Shown here piece by piece: positions 26,311 to 34,834 of a stretch of 64,000 nt of DNA (within the stretch, counting starts at the first letter, position 1; each line of letters begins with the position of its first letter). The stretch covers positions 5,611 to 69,610 of the forward strand of contig DATCZA010000061.1 in the NCBI GenBank assembly GCA_036526135.1. Reading direction: 5' to 3'. Source of the stretch: UBA2965 sp036526135 (lineage in GTDB: Bacteria; Pseudomonadota; Gammaproteobacteria; Pseudomonadales; Azotimanducaceae). The notes under the pieces are model-generated. The model had not been told where the DNA came from, did not search any database, and saw only the letters and a program-made list of their open reading frames with translations. The translations under genes and the position numbers were made by a program.

Positions 26311-28556
26311 TAGGGGGCGTTCTCGCCGCGACTGGGCTCCACCCGCAGCGGCGTAGTCAAAGACCGTTCTATGCAGACCGGTGTGGCCTTGAACGACGGG
26401 GTCTTGCTGCGAGGATCCACCGACGTCCCGGTCAGCACGTTTGCTTCCGGAAAGTAGGCCATGAGATTTCCCGCAGGCAGATCGAAAGGTTCCACCAGCG
26501 CGCCGTGCATGACACCGTGAGCAGACCTCACGGTCACTCGGTCGCCTCGTTGCAGGGACAGCCTCTCCATGTCGGCAGGGCACATCATCACGCACCACCG
26601 GTTCTTCGTCTGCCGGTAAACGTCTTCCTGCTCGTAGACGATCGTGTTGAATTGACCTTCGCTGCGGACCGTGGACAGAGTAAACGGAAAAGCATCATCT
26701 TGCGCCGGACTCGAGATGCTCCTCACCAGAAAACGGCCGCGTCCCGATTCGGTACGGAACACCGGATCGTGGAGAACACGTCCGCGCACATGAAACTCGC
26801 GCCGGGCAACGTCGATGCTCGCAAGCTCCTCCATACCGGGCACGGTCGCTGCAATGGCCTCGCGAATGCTCGAGTGCGCGCGCAGTTTTTCGAACGGGAC
26901 GGGCGAGCCAGGCAGGAGACGCTCAGCCAGCTCGCAGAGAATCCACGTCTCGGGACGCACGTCGGGCAGACGATCGATACCGCCGTCGGACAGGCGCACG
27001 TAGTTGAACATGGACTCCTGAGTGGTCGGCTCCCACTCCTCGTCCCGAGCGGTGACCGGCAGAACGAGCGCTTCACCCTCGCCGAGCCCGTAGAGATGGC
27101 CCCGATTGAGAGTGGTGGTCATGAACATCTTGAAGCCGATCCTGGCGAGCGCGCCTTCTGCCCAGCGTGACTGCGGCGTGGCGCCATATAGGTTGCCCCC
27201 CATGACCAGCGCGGCGTCAATCTCGCCCCGATCGGCAGCCTGAAGAGCAGCCATGGTGTCCAGACCCGGCTTGTCCGGAAACTGAACGCCAAACGCCGAC
27301 TCCATTCGAGCCAGAACTTCCTCCGGGAGCACGGGTTTGACGCCGATGGTGCCGATTCCCTGAACGTTGCTGTGGCCGCGCAGGGGCAGCAGGCCGGCGT
27401 ACCGCTTGCCTACCATGCCGCGCAGAAGCGCGAGGTTGGCAACGGACTCCACGTTGTCGACGCCGTTGAGATGGTGGGTCAGCCCCATCCCCCAGGCGAA
27501 AACCGCGTTGTCAGAGCCGGCATATGCGGCCGCTACCCGCTCGATCTCCGCCCGCGCTATCCCCGTGGCCGCTTCGACGTCGGACCAGCGAGTGGCGCCA
27601 AGGTCGGCAGCATAAGCTTCGAAGCCTTCGGTGTGGCGGTCAATGAAGTCGCTGGCCGCCGCTCCCTGCTCCACCACGGCCTTTGCAATGCCCTTGAGCA
27701 GCGCCACGTCGGAGCCGATGCGCGGCTGCAGATACTCACTGGCAATCCAAGACCCTCCTGAGAGCATCGACCTGGCACTCTTGGGCACGGCAAACCGCAC
27801 CAGCCCCGGTTCCTTTGCAGGATTGATGACCACCACGCGACCACCACGGTCTCGACAGCTTTTGAGCATGTGCAGCAGACGCGGGTGATTCGACGCGGGG
27901 TTGGCCCCGATGAGAAAGATCAGGTCGCAGCCCGTCAGGTCCGCGAGTTCCACAGTTGAGGTACCAGTGCCGATGGAGGCATCCAGCGCGACGTTGGTGG
28001 CCTGATGACAGTAATAGGAGCAGTTGTTGACGTTGTTGGTGCCGTACGCCCTCGCCAGCAGCTGAAAGATGAAGCCTGCCTCGTTGGACGATCGGCCGGA
28101 GCTGTAGAAGAACGTCCGGGCGGGGTCGGTGGCGCCCAGGCGGGCGGCCGCCCGCGCCAAGGCCCAGGACCAGTCGACGCAGCGGAAACGCTCCGCTCCC
28201 GCTTCCTTGAACAGCGGCTGACCGAGCCGACCGAGGCTCGCCAGTTCCCGCTCGTCGAGTTCACGAAGCTCGCTAAGCGTGTGCGAGAACGCTTCGAGGG
28301 GAATCGCCGGCTGGATATCGGTGGATTGCGCCTGAACGCTCTTGTTGCACACCGCCGGGAAGTCGCCCAGCTCGTTGGTCATGCCCCCACGCTGACCGCC
28401 CATGCCGAGCCCGCAGGCTTTACACGCGTTGTTCGCGCTGAGCGCTTTCGCCGCGCGGGCGAGACCCATACGGCGAACCGTCTCCACGGTGTAGAGCACC
28501 TTTTTTACCCCGCCGCCGACGACGGGCTTGTCCGAGGTGGGCCTTCTCGATGTCAC
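26310..28556 (-). CDS. FdhF/YdeP-type molybdopterin oxidoreductase
   Basis: A 748-residue bis-molybdopterin guanine dinucleotide enzyme of the FdhF/YdeP group. The N terminus has NNACKACGLGMGGQRGGM, a C-x2-C pattern typical of YdeP-like proteins rather than a full four-cysteine ferredoxin motif. The segment NNCSYYCHQATNVALDASIG holds the cysteine expected to ligate molybdenum. Further cofactor-binding parts are LIFLIGANPASNHPR, WGMGLTHHLNG, RGHSNVQGIGTIG and the C-terminal domain ending near TPSFKATPVCIER. Physiological substrates of this group are unclear; formate is not certain. The start is GTG. It is the first gene of an operon continuing into hmgA, a P450 and a TauD-type gene. Confidence 0.88.
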   Translation of the reverse strand: MTSRRPTSDKPVVGGGVKKVLYTVETVRRMGLARAAKALSANNACKACGLGMGGQRGGMTNELGDFPAVCNKSVQAQSTDIQPAIPLEAFSHTLSELRELDERELASLGRLGQPLFKEAGAERFRCVDWSWALARAAARLGATDPARTFFYSSGRSSNEAGFIFQLLARAYGTNNVNNCSYYCHQATNVALDASIGTGTSTVELADLTGCDLIFLIGANPASNHPRLLHMLKSCRDRGGRVVVINPAKEPGLVRFAVPKSARSMLSGGSWIASEYLQPRIGSDVALLKGIAKAVVEQGAAASDFIDRHTEGFEAYAADLGATRWSDVEAATGIARAEIERVAAAYAGSDNAVFAWGMGLTHHLNGVDNVESVANLALLRGMVGKRYAGLLPLRGHSNVQGIGTIGVKPVLPEEVLARMESAFGVQFPDKPGLDTMAALQAADRGEIDAALVMGGNLYGATPQSRWAEGALARIGFKMFMTTTLNRGHLYGLGEGEALVLPVTARDEEWEPTTQESMFNYVRLSDGGIDRLPDVRPETWILCELAERLLPGSPVPFEKLRAHSSIREAIAATVPGMEELASIDVARREFHVRGRVLHDPVFRTESGRGRFLVRSISSPAQDDAFPFTLSTVRSEGQFNTIVYEQEDVYRQTKNRWCVMMCPADMERLSLQRGDRVTVRSAHGVMHGALVEPFDLPAGNLMAYFPEANVLTGTSVDPRSKTPSFKATPVCIERSLTTPLRVEPSRGENAP

Positions 28557-28631
28557 GACAACGTTCCGGAAACCGCGAGGAGGACAGTATAGAGCTTTCG
28601 AGCGAGTCTGCGTAACGCTGGTAACCCATTG

Positions 28632-28650
28632 TTTTTGATGAGATCAAAAA
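28632..28650. promoter_or_regulatory. perfect AT-rich inverted repeat in divergent promoter region (possible operator)
   Basis: TTTTTGAT and ATCAAAAA form a perfect 8-base inverted repeat around the 3-base spacer GAG. It lies in the 204-base gap between the leftward molybdopterin-oxidoreductase/hmgA operon and the rightward UrcA-family gene. It stands upstream of both starts, so an operator for a dimeric regulator is more likely than a terminator. Which regulator would bind is unknown. Confidence 0.4.
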
Positions 28651-28760
28651 AAATTTTCGGCGAAATTGCCTGAGGGACGCAACGGTTTCGGACGCTGCTG
28701 CATCTATAGATACGTAGGCCATCGAAACGTACCAAGCCAACGGGAAAAGGATTGAAAATC

Positions 28761-29096
28761 ATGAGTAGAACTCTCTTTGCCGCATTCGCCCTCGTGATCG
28801 CTGGGGCCGCTTCGGCCGGAACCAACGATTACCGGTTCACATACACCAACGCCGACTTCGCCGACGTCGAAAGCGTCAAGGAGATGTACGCGAGAATCGC
28901 CAAGACCGCGCGGGAGTATTGCCCCGGATATTTCCCCACACGCAATCTGAGCGCGATGTCGCGTTGCCGGGCTGAGGTGACCGCGGACATCGTCGCCTCC
29001 ATCCACAATCCGGCCCTGACCGCCCTGAGCAAGGGCGAGGATGCGCAAGTCCGCGTCGCCCTCGATAACGCGGACCGGACGAGCGGCCGCGGTTGA
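28761..29096 (+). CDS. UrcA-family secreted protein
   Basis: A 111-residue protein with a signal peptide (RTLFAAFALVIAGAASA, cleavage about residue 20). The mature part has the UrcA pattern: FTYTNADFADVESVKEMYARIAKTAREYC, a helix with paired cysteines (C-P-G-Y and SRCRAEV) and a terminal helix. UrcA proteins are small periplasmic proteins of unknown function. The ATG three codons after an in-frame TTG is preferred because AAAAGG lies at a suitable distance. A hairpin follows the gene, suggesting that it is transcribed alone. Confidence 0.75.
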   Translation: MSRTLFAAFALVIAGAASAGTNDYRFTYTNADFADVESVKEMYARIAKTAREYCPGYFPTRNLSAMSRCRAEVTADIVASIHNPALTALSKGEDAQVRVALDNADRTSGRG

Positions 29097-29138
29097 TCCG
29101 GCGCGAAGCCGCCACGCCGGGCTGAATTTCAGCCCACA

Positions 29139-29167
29139 ACGACAGGGCGCTTCATGCGTCCTGTCGT
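29139..29167 (+). terminator. probable terminator hairpin after the UrcA gene
   Basis: A 12-base stem (ACGACAGGGCGC with GCGTCCTGTCGT, one G-U pair) closes a 5-base loop TTCAT and is followed by a short pyrimidine-rich tail (CTTGCTCT). A smaller perfect inverted repeat, GGGCTGA-ATT-TCAGCCC, stands just upstream at 29119-29135. The tail is weak, so function as an intrinsic terminator is only probable. Confidence 0.45.
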
Positions 29168-29206
29168 CTTGCTCTACTCTCCGGTTCCTGAGAGACTACG
29201 ACAGAG

Positions 29207-29803
29207 ATGGGGAGCCTGAGTGATGCTCAGAGCGTGAGAGTTGCAACGCATTTACAGTGGACAAACCGCCGCGCGGCGCGGTTCGCCTGCTACCTCCTCT
29301 GCTCCATCTTTGTCGCCCTGCCGCTGCATGCGGACGACGACGCCGGTGCACCGACACAGCTCGCGCCCGACTTCACACTACCGAACCTGCTCGATCGCGA
29401 CCAATCCATCCGGCTCTCCGATTACCGAGGCAAAACGGTCTATCTCGACTTCTGGTCGGCCTGGTGCATCAAGTGCCGGGAATCGCTGCCCCTGCTCACC
29501 GAGCTCAATGAGCAGCTTGGCGGTGGGGAATTTGCCGTCGTCACCGTGAATATCGACATGAACCCGGGCGACGGGAGGCGGCTGCTGGAGCAGTTGGCGG
29601 TCAACTACCCTGTTGCAAGTGACGTGAGCGGCTCCACGGCGGACCGCTTCGGAGCGGTCACGCTGCCGGCCACCTACCTGATCGACGGTGACGGAAATGT
29701 GCGCCCGCCGCTGCCGACGATGAACAAACAGAATTTCTCTGCCATCAAAGCGCTCTTGGCAGAAATGATCGAACGAGACAAAAGAGGTACGTTCGGCACG
29801 TAG
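29207..29803 (+). CDS. TlpA/ResA-like thioredoxin-fold protein
   Basis: A 198-residue exported thioredoxin-like protein. A basic N-region (NRRAARF) and hydrophobic stretch CYLLCSIFVALPL form a signal peptide or anchor. The mature part begins with the TlpA-type APDFTLPNLLDRDQSIRLSDY, has the active site SAWCIKCRESLP and the conserved cis-proline in TLPATYLID. The redox motif is C-I-K-C; most TlpA proteins have a proline before the second Cys. Lying about 100 bases upstream of the cytochrome oxidase operon, it could help reduce cysteines for CuA or heme c assembly. This role is inferred from position. A GTG ten codons downstream is an alternative start. Confidence 0.85.
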   Translation: MGSLSDAQSVRVATHLQWTNRRAARFACYLLCSIFVALPLHADDDAGAPTQLAPDFTLPNLLDRDQSIRLSDYRGKTVYLDFWSAWCIKCRESLPLLTELNEQLGGGEFAVVTVNIDMNPGDGRRLLEQLAVNYPVASDVSGSTADRFGAVTLPATYLIDGDGNVRPPLPTMNKQNFSAIKALLAEMIERDKRGTFGT

Positions 29804-29863
29804 GACATTCCAGTTGTGGCCGGTCCCTCGGGGAGGGACATTGACGGGCCGCAAGTGATAATC

Positions 29864-29885
29864 GACGCAATATAGACGCAATATA
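29864..29885. repeat. 11-base direct tandem duplication upstream of coxB
   Basis: The unit GACGCAATATA occurs twice in immediate succession, ending 16 bases before the cytochrome oxidase subunit II start. It could be a chance slippage duplication or a pair of binding sites in the oxidase promoter. No clear sigma-70 boxes with correct spacing could be assigned around it. Confidence 0.6.
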
Positions 29886-29901
29886 GTAGAGGGGCTATTA
29901 G

Positions 29902-31287
29902 ATGGCGTTGGCGATAGTACTCGTAATCCTGATCATTGGATCGGTCGCGTTCCATCTGTGGAGCCCGTGGTATCTGACGGAGCTCGCCTCGAACTGGGAC
30001 ACCATCGACTACACCATCGACATCACCTTCTGGGTGACCGGCTTCGTCTTCGTCGCCGTCAACGCCTTCATGGCGTGGGCGGTCTTCCGATACCGGTACA
30101 GCAAGGATCGTCGCGCCGACTACGAGCCCGAAAACAAGAAGCTCGAGTGGTGGCTCACCGGGCTGACGACGATCGGGGTAGTTGCGATGCTGGCCCCGGG
30201 GCTGTTCGTGTGGGGCGAGTTCGTCGAGGTTCCGGAGGATGCATGGGAGATGGAGGTCGTCGGTCAGCAATGGCACTGGACCTACCGCTTCCCGGGAGAG
30301 GACGGCAAGCTGGGCACCTCCAAGGTGACGCTGATCACGCAGGACAATCCGCTCGGCGTGAACCCAGAGGACCCCAACGGCCTGGATGACAAGATCATCT
30401 ACGACCCGGTGGTGCACATCCCCAGCGGGCGGCCCATGAAAGCGCTGCTGCGCGCGAAGGACGTTCTGCACAACTTCACCGTTCCCCAGTTCCGGGTGAA
30501 GATGGACCTGGTACCCGGACTCGTCTCGTATGTCTGGTTGATCCCTGAGAAGAACGGCACCTACGACATTCTCTGCGAGGAGCTTTGCGGCGTCGGCCAC
30601 TACACCATGCGCGGCCGCATCACCGTGCAGGACCAGGCCGACTTCGACGCCTGGCTGGCGCAACAGCCTACGTTTGCGGAAACCCAGGCGCGTGGCCATG
30701 GCGATCCCGTGGCCGGCCAGGCTGCCTACGCGGTCTGCGCCGCCTGTCACGGCATGCAGGGCGAAGGCAATCCCATGATGAACGGCCCGAAGCTGACCGG
30801 CCAGAGCACGTGGTATCTGCGCCGGCAGATCGGCGCCTACAAACGCGGCCACCGCGGGACCCATCCGGACGACGTCTATGGACGCCAGATGGCGCCCATG
30901 GTCGCGACGCTCGTGAATCAGCAGGCCGTCGACAACGTGGTGGCCTACATCCGGAGCCTGCCCGACGTGCCGGCGCAACATACCGTCACCGGCGACCTGG
31001 AGCACGGCGCGGAACTCTATGAAGGCTGCGTGCTGTGCCACGGGGCCGACGGGATGGGCAAGCACGCCACCAACGCTCCGCGCTACGTGGGGATGAGCGA
31101 CTGGTATCTGGTCAGGCAGTTGAAGAACTTCCAGACCGGCATCCGAGGCTCCCATCCGGAAGACAAGTACGGCGAGCAGATGGGCTTCATGTCCAAGCAG
31201 CTGTACGGCGACGAATCGATCAACGATGTGGTCGCGTACATCAATTCCCTGCCCCCTGGCGCAGCGGTGACCACCGCCTCACGGTGA
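29902..31287 (+). CDS. coxB: cytochrome c oxidase subunit II with two C-terminal cytochrome c domains
   Basis: Subunit II of a heme-copper oxidase, 461 residues. Two membrane helices (about 38-62 and 83-105) precede the cupredoxin domain with QQWHWTYRFPG and the CuA ligands H190, C225, C229, H233 and M236 (DILCEELCGVGHYTMRG). After residue 260 there are two cytochrome c domains with heme sites CAACH (279-283) and CVLCH (376-380). Electrons can thus pass from donor to CuA through two built-in hemes. One such domain is common in caa3 oxidases; two are less usual. AGAGGGG precedes the ATG. It is the first gene of the oxidase operon. Confidence 0.95.
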   Translation: MALAIVLVILIIGSVAFHLWSPWYLTELASNWDTIDYTIDITFWVTGFVFVAVNAFMAWAVFRYRYSKDRRADYEPENKKLEWWLTGLTTIGVVAMLAPGLFVWGEFVEVPEDAWEMEVVGQQWHWTYRFPGEDGKLGTSKVTLITQDNPLGVNPEDPNGLDDKIIYDPVVHIPSGRPMKALLRAKDVLHNFTVPQFRVKMDLVPGLVSYVWLIPEKNGTYDILCEELCGVGHYTMRGRITVQDQADFDAWLAQQPTFAETQARGHGDPVAGQAAYAVCAACHGMQGEGNPMMNGPKLTGQSTWYLRRQIGAYKRGHRGTHPDDVYGRQMAPMVATLVNQQAVDNVVAYIRSLPDVPAQHTVTGDLEHGAELYEGCVLCHGADGMGKHATNAPRYVGMSDWYLVRQLKNFQTGIRGSHPEDKYGEQMGFMSKQLYGDESINDVVAYINSLPPGAAVTTASR

Positions 31288-31371
31288 TCATGATCGCAGG
31301 GTAGGCAGGACAGACGACGAGATGAGCAAAATACTGAAGAGCAACCAGCACAACGGCAGCCGGAGGATCTG

Positions 31372-33114
31372 ATGGCATATGTCGCAATTGCGGATCGTGA
31401 CGAGCACCTTCACGATCCGGATACATTCATCACCAAGTACATCTGGAGCCAGGACCACAAGGTCATCGCGATCCAGTACGGGCTCACCGCCATCTTCGTG
31501 GGGCTGGTGGCTCTGGTGCTCTCCGGCCTGATGCGGCTGCAGCTGGGTTTCCCGGACCAGTTCTCGTTCATCGATCCGGGCGCCTACTATCAGTACATCA
31601 CCATGCACGGCATGATCATGGTGATCTATCTGCTGACCGCCCTTTTCCTGGGCGGCTTCGGGAACTACCTGATCCCGCTGATGCTCGGCGCACGGGACAT
31701 GGTTTTCCCATATATGAACATGCTGAGCTACTGGGTATACCTGCTGTCCGTCATCGTGCTGATGCTCAGCTTCTTCGCCCCCGACGGGCCGACCGGAGCA
31801 GGATGGACGCTTTACCCGCCGCAGGCCATCCTGCCGGGCACGCCGGGCGTGGACATGGGCATCGTGCTGATGCTCGGCTCCCTCGCGCTGTTCATCGTGG
31901 CCTTCACAATGGGTGGTCTGAACTACATCACCACGGCTCTGCAGGCACGCACCCGCGGCATGACGCTCATGCGGATGCCGCTGTCGGTTTGGGGAATCGT
32001 GATGGCCACCGTGCTTGGTCTGCTCGCCTTCCCTGCTCTCCTCGTGAGCGCCATCATGATGCTGCTGGACCGTCTGCTGGGCACCAGCTTCTTCATGCCG
32101 GCCGTCGTCTCTCTCGGCGACCAGCTCAGCTACGAAGGCGGCAGCCCGATCCTGTTCCAGCATCTTTTCTGGTTCTTCGGACACCCCGAGGTGTACATCG
32201 TGGCGCTGCCGGCGTTCGGCATCGTGTCCGACCTTCTGAGCACCCACGCGCGCAAGAATATCTTCGGCTATAGGATGATGGTGTGGGCGATCATCGCCAT
32301 CGGCGGGTTGAGCTTCATCGTCTGGGCGCACCACATGTACGTGAGCGGCATGCATCCGTACTTCGGGTTCTTCTTCGCCACCACGACGCTGATTATCGCG
32401 GTCCCCACGGCCATCAAGGTCTACAACTGGGTGCTGACGTTGTGGCGGGGCAACATTCGCCTCACCACGCCCATGCTGTTCGCCATCGGCTTCGTCTTCA
32501 CGTTCATCAACGGAGGGCTGACCGGCCTGTTCCTGGGCAACGTCACCGTGGACCTGCCGCTGTCCGACACGTACTTCGTGGTCGCGCACTTCCACATGGT
32601 AATGGGCGTCTCTCCCATACTCGTGGTGTTCGGCGCCATCTATCACTGGTACCCGAAGATGACCGGGCGAATGATGGACGAGACCCTGGGCAAGATGCAT
32701 TTCTGGATCACGTTCATCGGCACGTACTCCATCTACTACCCGATGCACTACCTGGGCTTCCTCGGCGTCCCGCGCAGGTACTACGCCATGGGTAACGCAG
32801 AGTTCATGCCCGAATCGGCGAACGCGCTCAACGCGGGAATCTCCGTGGCCGCCCTCATCGTCGGCGTGGCTCAGCTGATCTTCCTGTACAACGCCATCGT
32901 GAGCCTCCGCAAGGGCAAGCCGGCCGGCGGCAATCCCTGGGAGGCAACGACGCTGGAATGGCAGACCCCGGATACCCCGCCGATTCACGGGAACTGGCGT
33001 GACAACCTGCCCGTGGTTCACCGATGGGCCTACGACTACAGCGTCCCCGGCGTCGATCAGGATTACATCCCGCAGAACGTGCCGCACTCGGAAACGCATC
33101 CGGCCCATGGGTGA
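31372..33114 (+). CDS. ctaD: cytochrome c oxidase subunit I
   Basis: The 580-residue catalytic subunit has about twelve membrane helices. It binds low-spin heme a through H79 (TMHG) and a partner in VVAHFHMVMG. The heme a3-CuB site is H271 with E273 and the cross-linking Y275 (FFGHPEVYI) and H320-H321 (WAHHMYVSG). Glutamate in GHPEV and lysine in PTAIKVYNW indicate an A1-type enzyme with both D and K proton channels. GGAGGATCTG precedes the ATG. It follows coxB by 84 bases and is followed within six bases by a subunit III-like gene. Confidence 0.97.
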   Translation: MAYVAIADRDEHLHDPDTFITKYIWSQDHKVIAIQYGLTAIFVGLVALVLSGLMRLQLGFPDQFSFIDPGAYYQYITMHGMIMVIYLLTALFLGGFGNYLIPLMLGARDMVFPYMNMLSYWVYLLSVIVLMLSFFAPDGPTGAGWTLYPPQAILPGTPGVDMGIVLMLGSLALFIVAFTMGGLNYITTALQARTRGMTLMRMPLSVWGIVMATVLGLLAFPALLVSAIMMLLDRLLGTSFFMPAVVSLGDQLSYEGGSPILFQHLFWFFGHPEVYIVALPAFGIVSDLLSTHARKNIFGYRMMVWAIIAIGGLSFIVWAHHMYVSGMHPYFGFFFATTTLIIAVPTAIKVYNWVLTLWRGNIRLTTPMLFAIGFVFTFINGGLTGLFLGNVTVDLPLSDTYFVVAHFHMVMGVSPILVVFGAIYHWYPKMTGRMMDETLGKMHFWITFIGTYSIYYPMHYLGFLGVPRRYYAMGNAEFMPESANALNAGISVAALIVGVAQLIFLYNAIVSLRKGKPAGGNPWEATTLEWQTPDTPPIHGNWRDNLPVVHRWAYDYSVPGVDQDYIPQNVPHSETHPAHG

Positions 33115-33120
33115 TCTGCG

Positions 33121-33744
33121 ATGAAATTTCTCAAGCAGATAACGGAAAAGTCGTGGCTGGCACCAGAGGAGGACGTCGTCGCCGACCTGCGTTCCGGCGC
33201 ACTCGTCATGGGTACGCCCTCCGCCAAGATCGGGCTGCGAGTCTTTCTGACCGTCGTCCTGGTGGTGTTCTCGCTGTTCTGCGTGGCCTACTACATCCGC
33301 ATGGAACTCGACGACTGGCGGCCGTTACCGGAGCCGGATCTGCTCTGGATCAACACCGTCGTCATCCTGCTGAGCAGCGTTGCGCTTCAGTACACGCGCT
33401 ACTCCGTTCAGCGCAGCCGGGCGGGCGCCGTAAATGCGGGCCTGCTGGCCGCTGGGCTGCTCACCATCGGCTTCCTTGTCGGCCAGTACATGGCCTGGGA
33501 AGAACTTCGCTCGGCCGGTTACTTTGCCGCAACCAACCCGGCCAACGCGTTCTTTTACCTGCTCACCGCCGTCCACGGCCTGCACCTGATCGGCGGCCTG
33601 GTGGTCTGGGCCAGAACGACTCTGAAGGTCTGGAACGGAGCGGAGCCCTACCAGATCCGACTGAGCGTAGAGCTGTGCACCACGTACTGGCACTTTCTGG
33701 CCCTGGTGTGGCTGGCAATCCTTTGGATCCTGATTTCAACCTGA
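33121..33744 (+). CDS. cytochrome c oxidase subunit III-like protein (first of two)
   Basis: A 207-residue membrane protein of the heme-copper oxidase subunit III family, with five predicted helices. The pattern FFYLLTAVHGLHLIGGLVVW and the end CTTYWHFLALVWLAILWIL are diagnostic of the later helices. The N-terminal 35 residues are cytoplasmic and charged. It starts six bases after ctaD. A second subunit III-type gene follows at once, so the pair may replace a single larger subunit III, or one may have another role in the complex. Confidence 0.9.
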   Translation: MKFLKQITEKSWLAPEEDVVADLRSGALVMGTPSAKIGLRVFLTVVLVVFSLFCVAYYIRMELDDWRPLPEPDLLWINTVVILLSSVALQYTRYSVQRSRAGAVNAGLLAAGLLTIGFLVGQYMAWEELRSAGYFAATNPANAFFYLLTAVHGLHLIGGLVVWARTTLKVWNGAEPYQIRLSVELCTTYWHFLALVWLAILWILIST

Positions 33745-33757
33745 GAATGGTACGAAT

Positions 33758-34450
33758 ATGGCAAACAACGTAGCAGCAGCCGGCGTTCCCGCCTTCGGAG
33801 AGGGCGAAGGCTGGCAGGGCATCGTCGGGGATTGGTCCGCGGATAAGCAGGCGTTTCCCGTGCCCTGGGGCAAGGCGATGATGTGGATCTTCCTGCTCAG
33901 CGATACCTTCATCTTCTCCTGTTTTCTGACCAGCTACATGAAGGTGAGAATCTCCACGACCATCCCGTGGCCGAACCCGAGCCAGGTATTCGGCCTGGAC
34001 GTGTTCGGCGTGAGCGTCCCGCTCCTGCTCATCGCCATCATGACCTTCGTGCTCATCAGCAGCAGCGGCACCATGGCCATGGCCGTCAACTTCGGATACC
34101 GACGCGACAAGAAAAAGACCGTGGCGCTGATGCTCGCCACTGCTGGGTTCGGAGCGACCTTCGTCGGGATGCAGGCGTTCGAGTGGACTAAGCTGATTTC
34201 AGAGGGCGTTCGTCCCTGGGGTAATCCCTGGGGCGCAGCTCAGTTCGGCTCCAGCTTCTTCATGATCACGGGCTTCCACGGACTGCACGTGTCTGCCGGC
34301 GTGATCTACCTTGTTGTCGTTGCCAGGCGGGTCGCCAACGGCTTCTACGACAAAAAGGGCAACTACGACATGGTCGAGATCTCCGGGCTGTACTGGCACT
34401 TCGTCGACCTGGTCTGGGTATTCATCTTCGCGTTCTTCTATCTCTGGTAG
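33758..34450 (+). CDS. cytochrome c oxidase subunit III-like protein (second of two)
   Basis: A 230-residue membrane protein with five or six helices, also of the subunit III family: KAMMWIFLLSDTFIFSCFL at the first helix, FVGMQAFEWTKLI, FFMITGFHGLHVSAGVIYLVVV and GLYWHFVDLVWVFIFAFFYL. It keeps the family FEW and GLYWHFVDLVW signatures more fully than its neighbour, so it may be the true structural subunit III. It lies 13 bases after the first copy and 9 bases before the subunit IV gene. Confidence 0.92.
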   Translation: MANNVAAAGVPAFGEGEGWQGIVGDWSADKQAFPVPWGKAMMWIFLLSDTFIFSCFLTSYMKVRISTTIPWPNPSQVFGLDVFGVSVPLLLIAIMTFVLISSSGTMAMAVNFGYRRDKKKTVALMLATAGFGATFVGMQAFEWTKLISEGVRPWGNPWGAAQFGSSFFMITGFHGLHVSAGVIYLVVVARRVANGFYDKKGNYDMVEISGLYWHFVDLVWVFIFAFFYLW

Positions 34451-34459
34451 GAAATCAAC

Positions 34460-34807
34460 ATGGCGGATACGCAAGCGGCAACTCACGACGCGCACGGTGA
34501 GGGACAGCAGCACCCGATCAAGATCTATCTGTGGATCTGGTTCCTGCTCTTTCTCTTCAGCGCCTTTTCTTACGGGGTCGACTACATGCAGTTTCAGGGA
34601 ATGCTGCGCTGGTCGCTCATCCTGATATTCATGTTTCTGAAGGCCGGGTTCATCGTGGCCATTTTCATGCACATGGCCTGGGAGAGGCTGGCACTGATCA
34701 CGGCCATTCTCGTGCCACCACTTTGCCTCCTCATACTCATCGGCCTGATGGTGATCGAAGGCGACTACACCGAACTGACCCGCGTCATATTCTTTCAGGG
34801 TGACTGA
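34460..34807 (+). CDS. cytochrome c oxidase subunit IV (bacterial COX4 type)
   Basis: A 115-residue protein with a charged N terminus and three membrane helices (IYLWIWFLLFLFSAFSYGV, SLILIFMFLKAGFIVAIFMHM and ALITAILVPPLCLLILIGL). The central F-M-x-x-K-A-x-x-V segment with the following F-M-H-M is typical of the small subunit IV of prokaryotic oxidases and quinol oxidases. It is the last clear structural gene of the operon and follows subunit III by nine bases. It may help assembly or stability of the complex. Confidence 0.88.
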   Translation: MADTQAATHDAHGEGQQHPIKIYLWIWFLLFLFSAFSYGVDYMQFQGMLRWSLILIFMFLKAGFIVAIFMHMAWERLALITAILVPPLCLLILIGLMVIEGDYTELTRVIFFQGD

Positions 34808-34834
34808 GTAAAGCCAGTTAGGAGGGGAGATAAG

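Noticed and set aside
25015..26598. Longer form of homogentisate dioxygenase with about 95 extra N-terminal residues
   Set aside because: The extension overlaps the molybdoenzyme gene and has no family similarity; the GTG overlapping the previous stop gives the normal family length.
31288..33108. Long leftward open frame of 606 codons opposite ctaD
   Set aside because: It exactly mirrors a certain oxidase subunit I gene; its product is rich in His, Glu, Asp and Gln as expected from reverse reading of hydrophobic codons in GC-rich DNA, with no recognisable domain.
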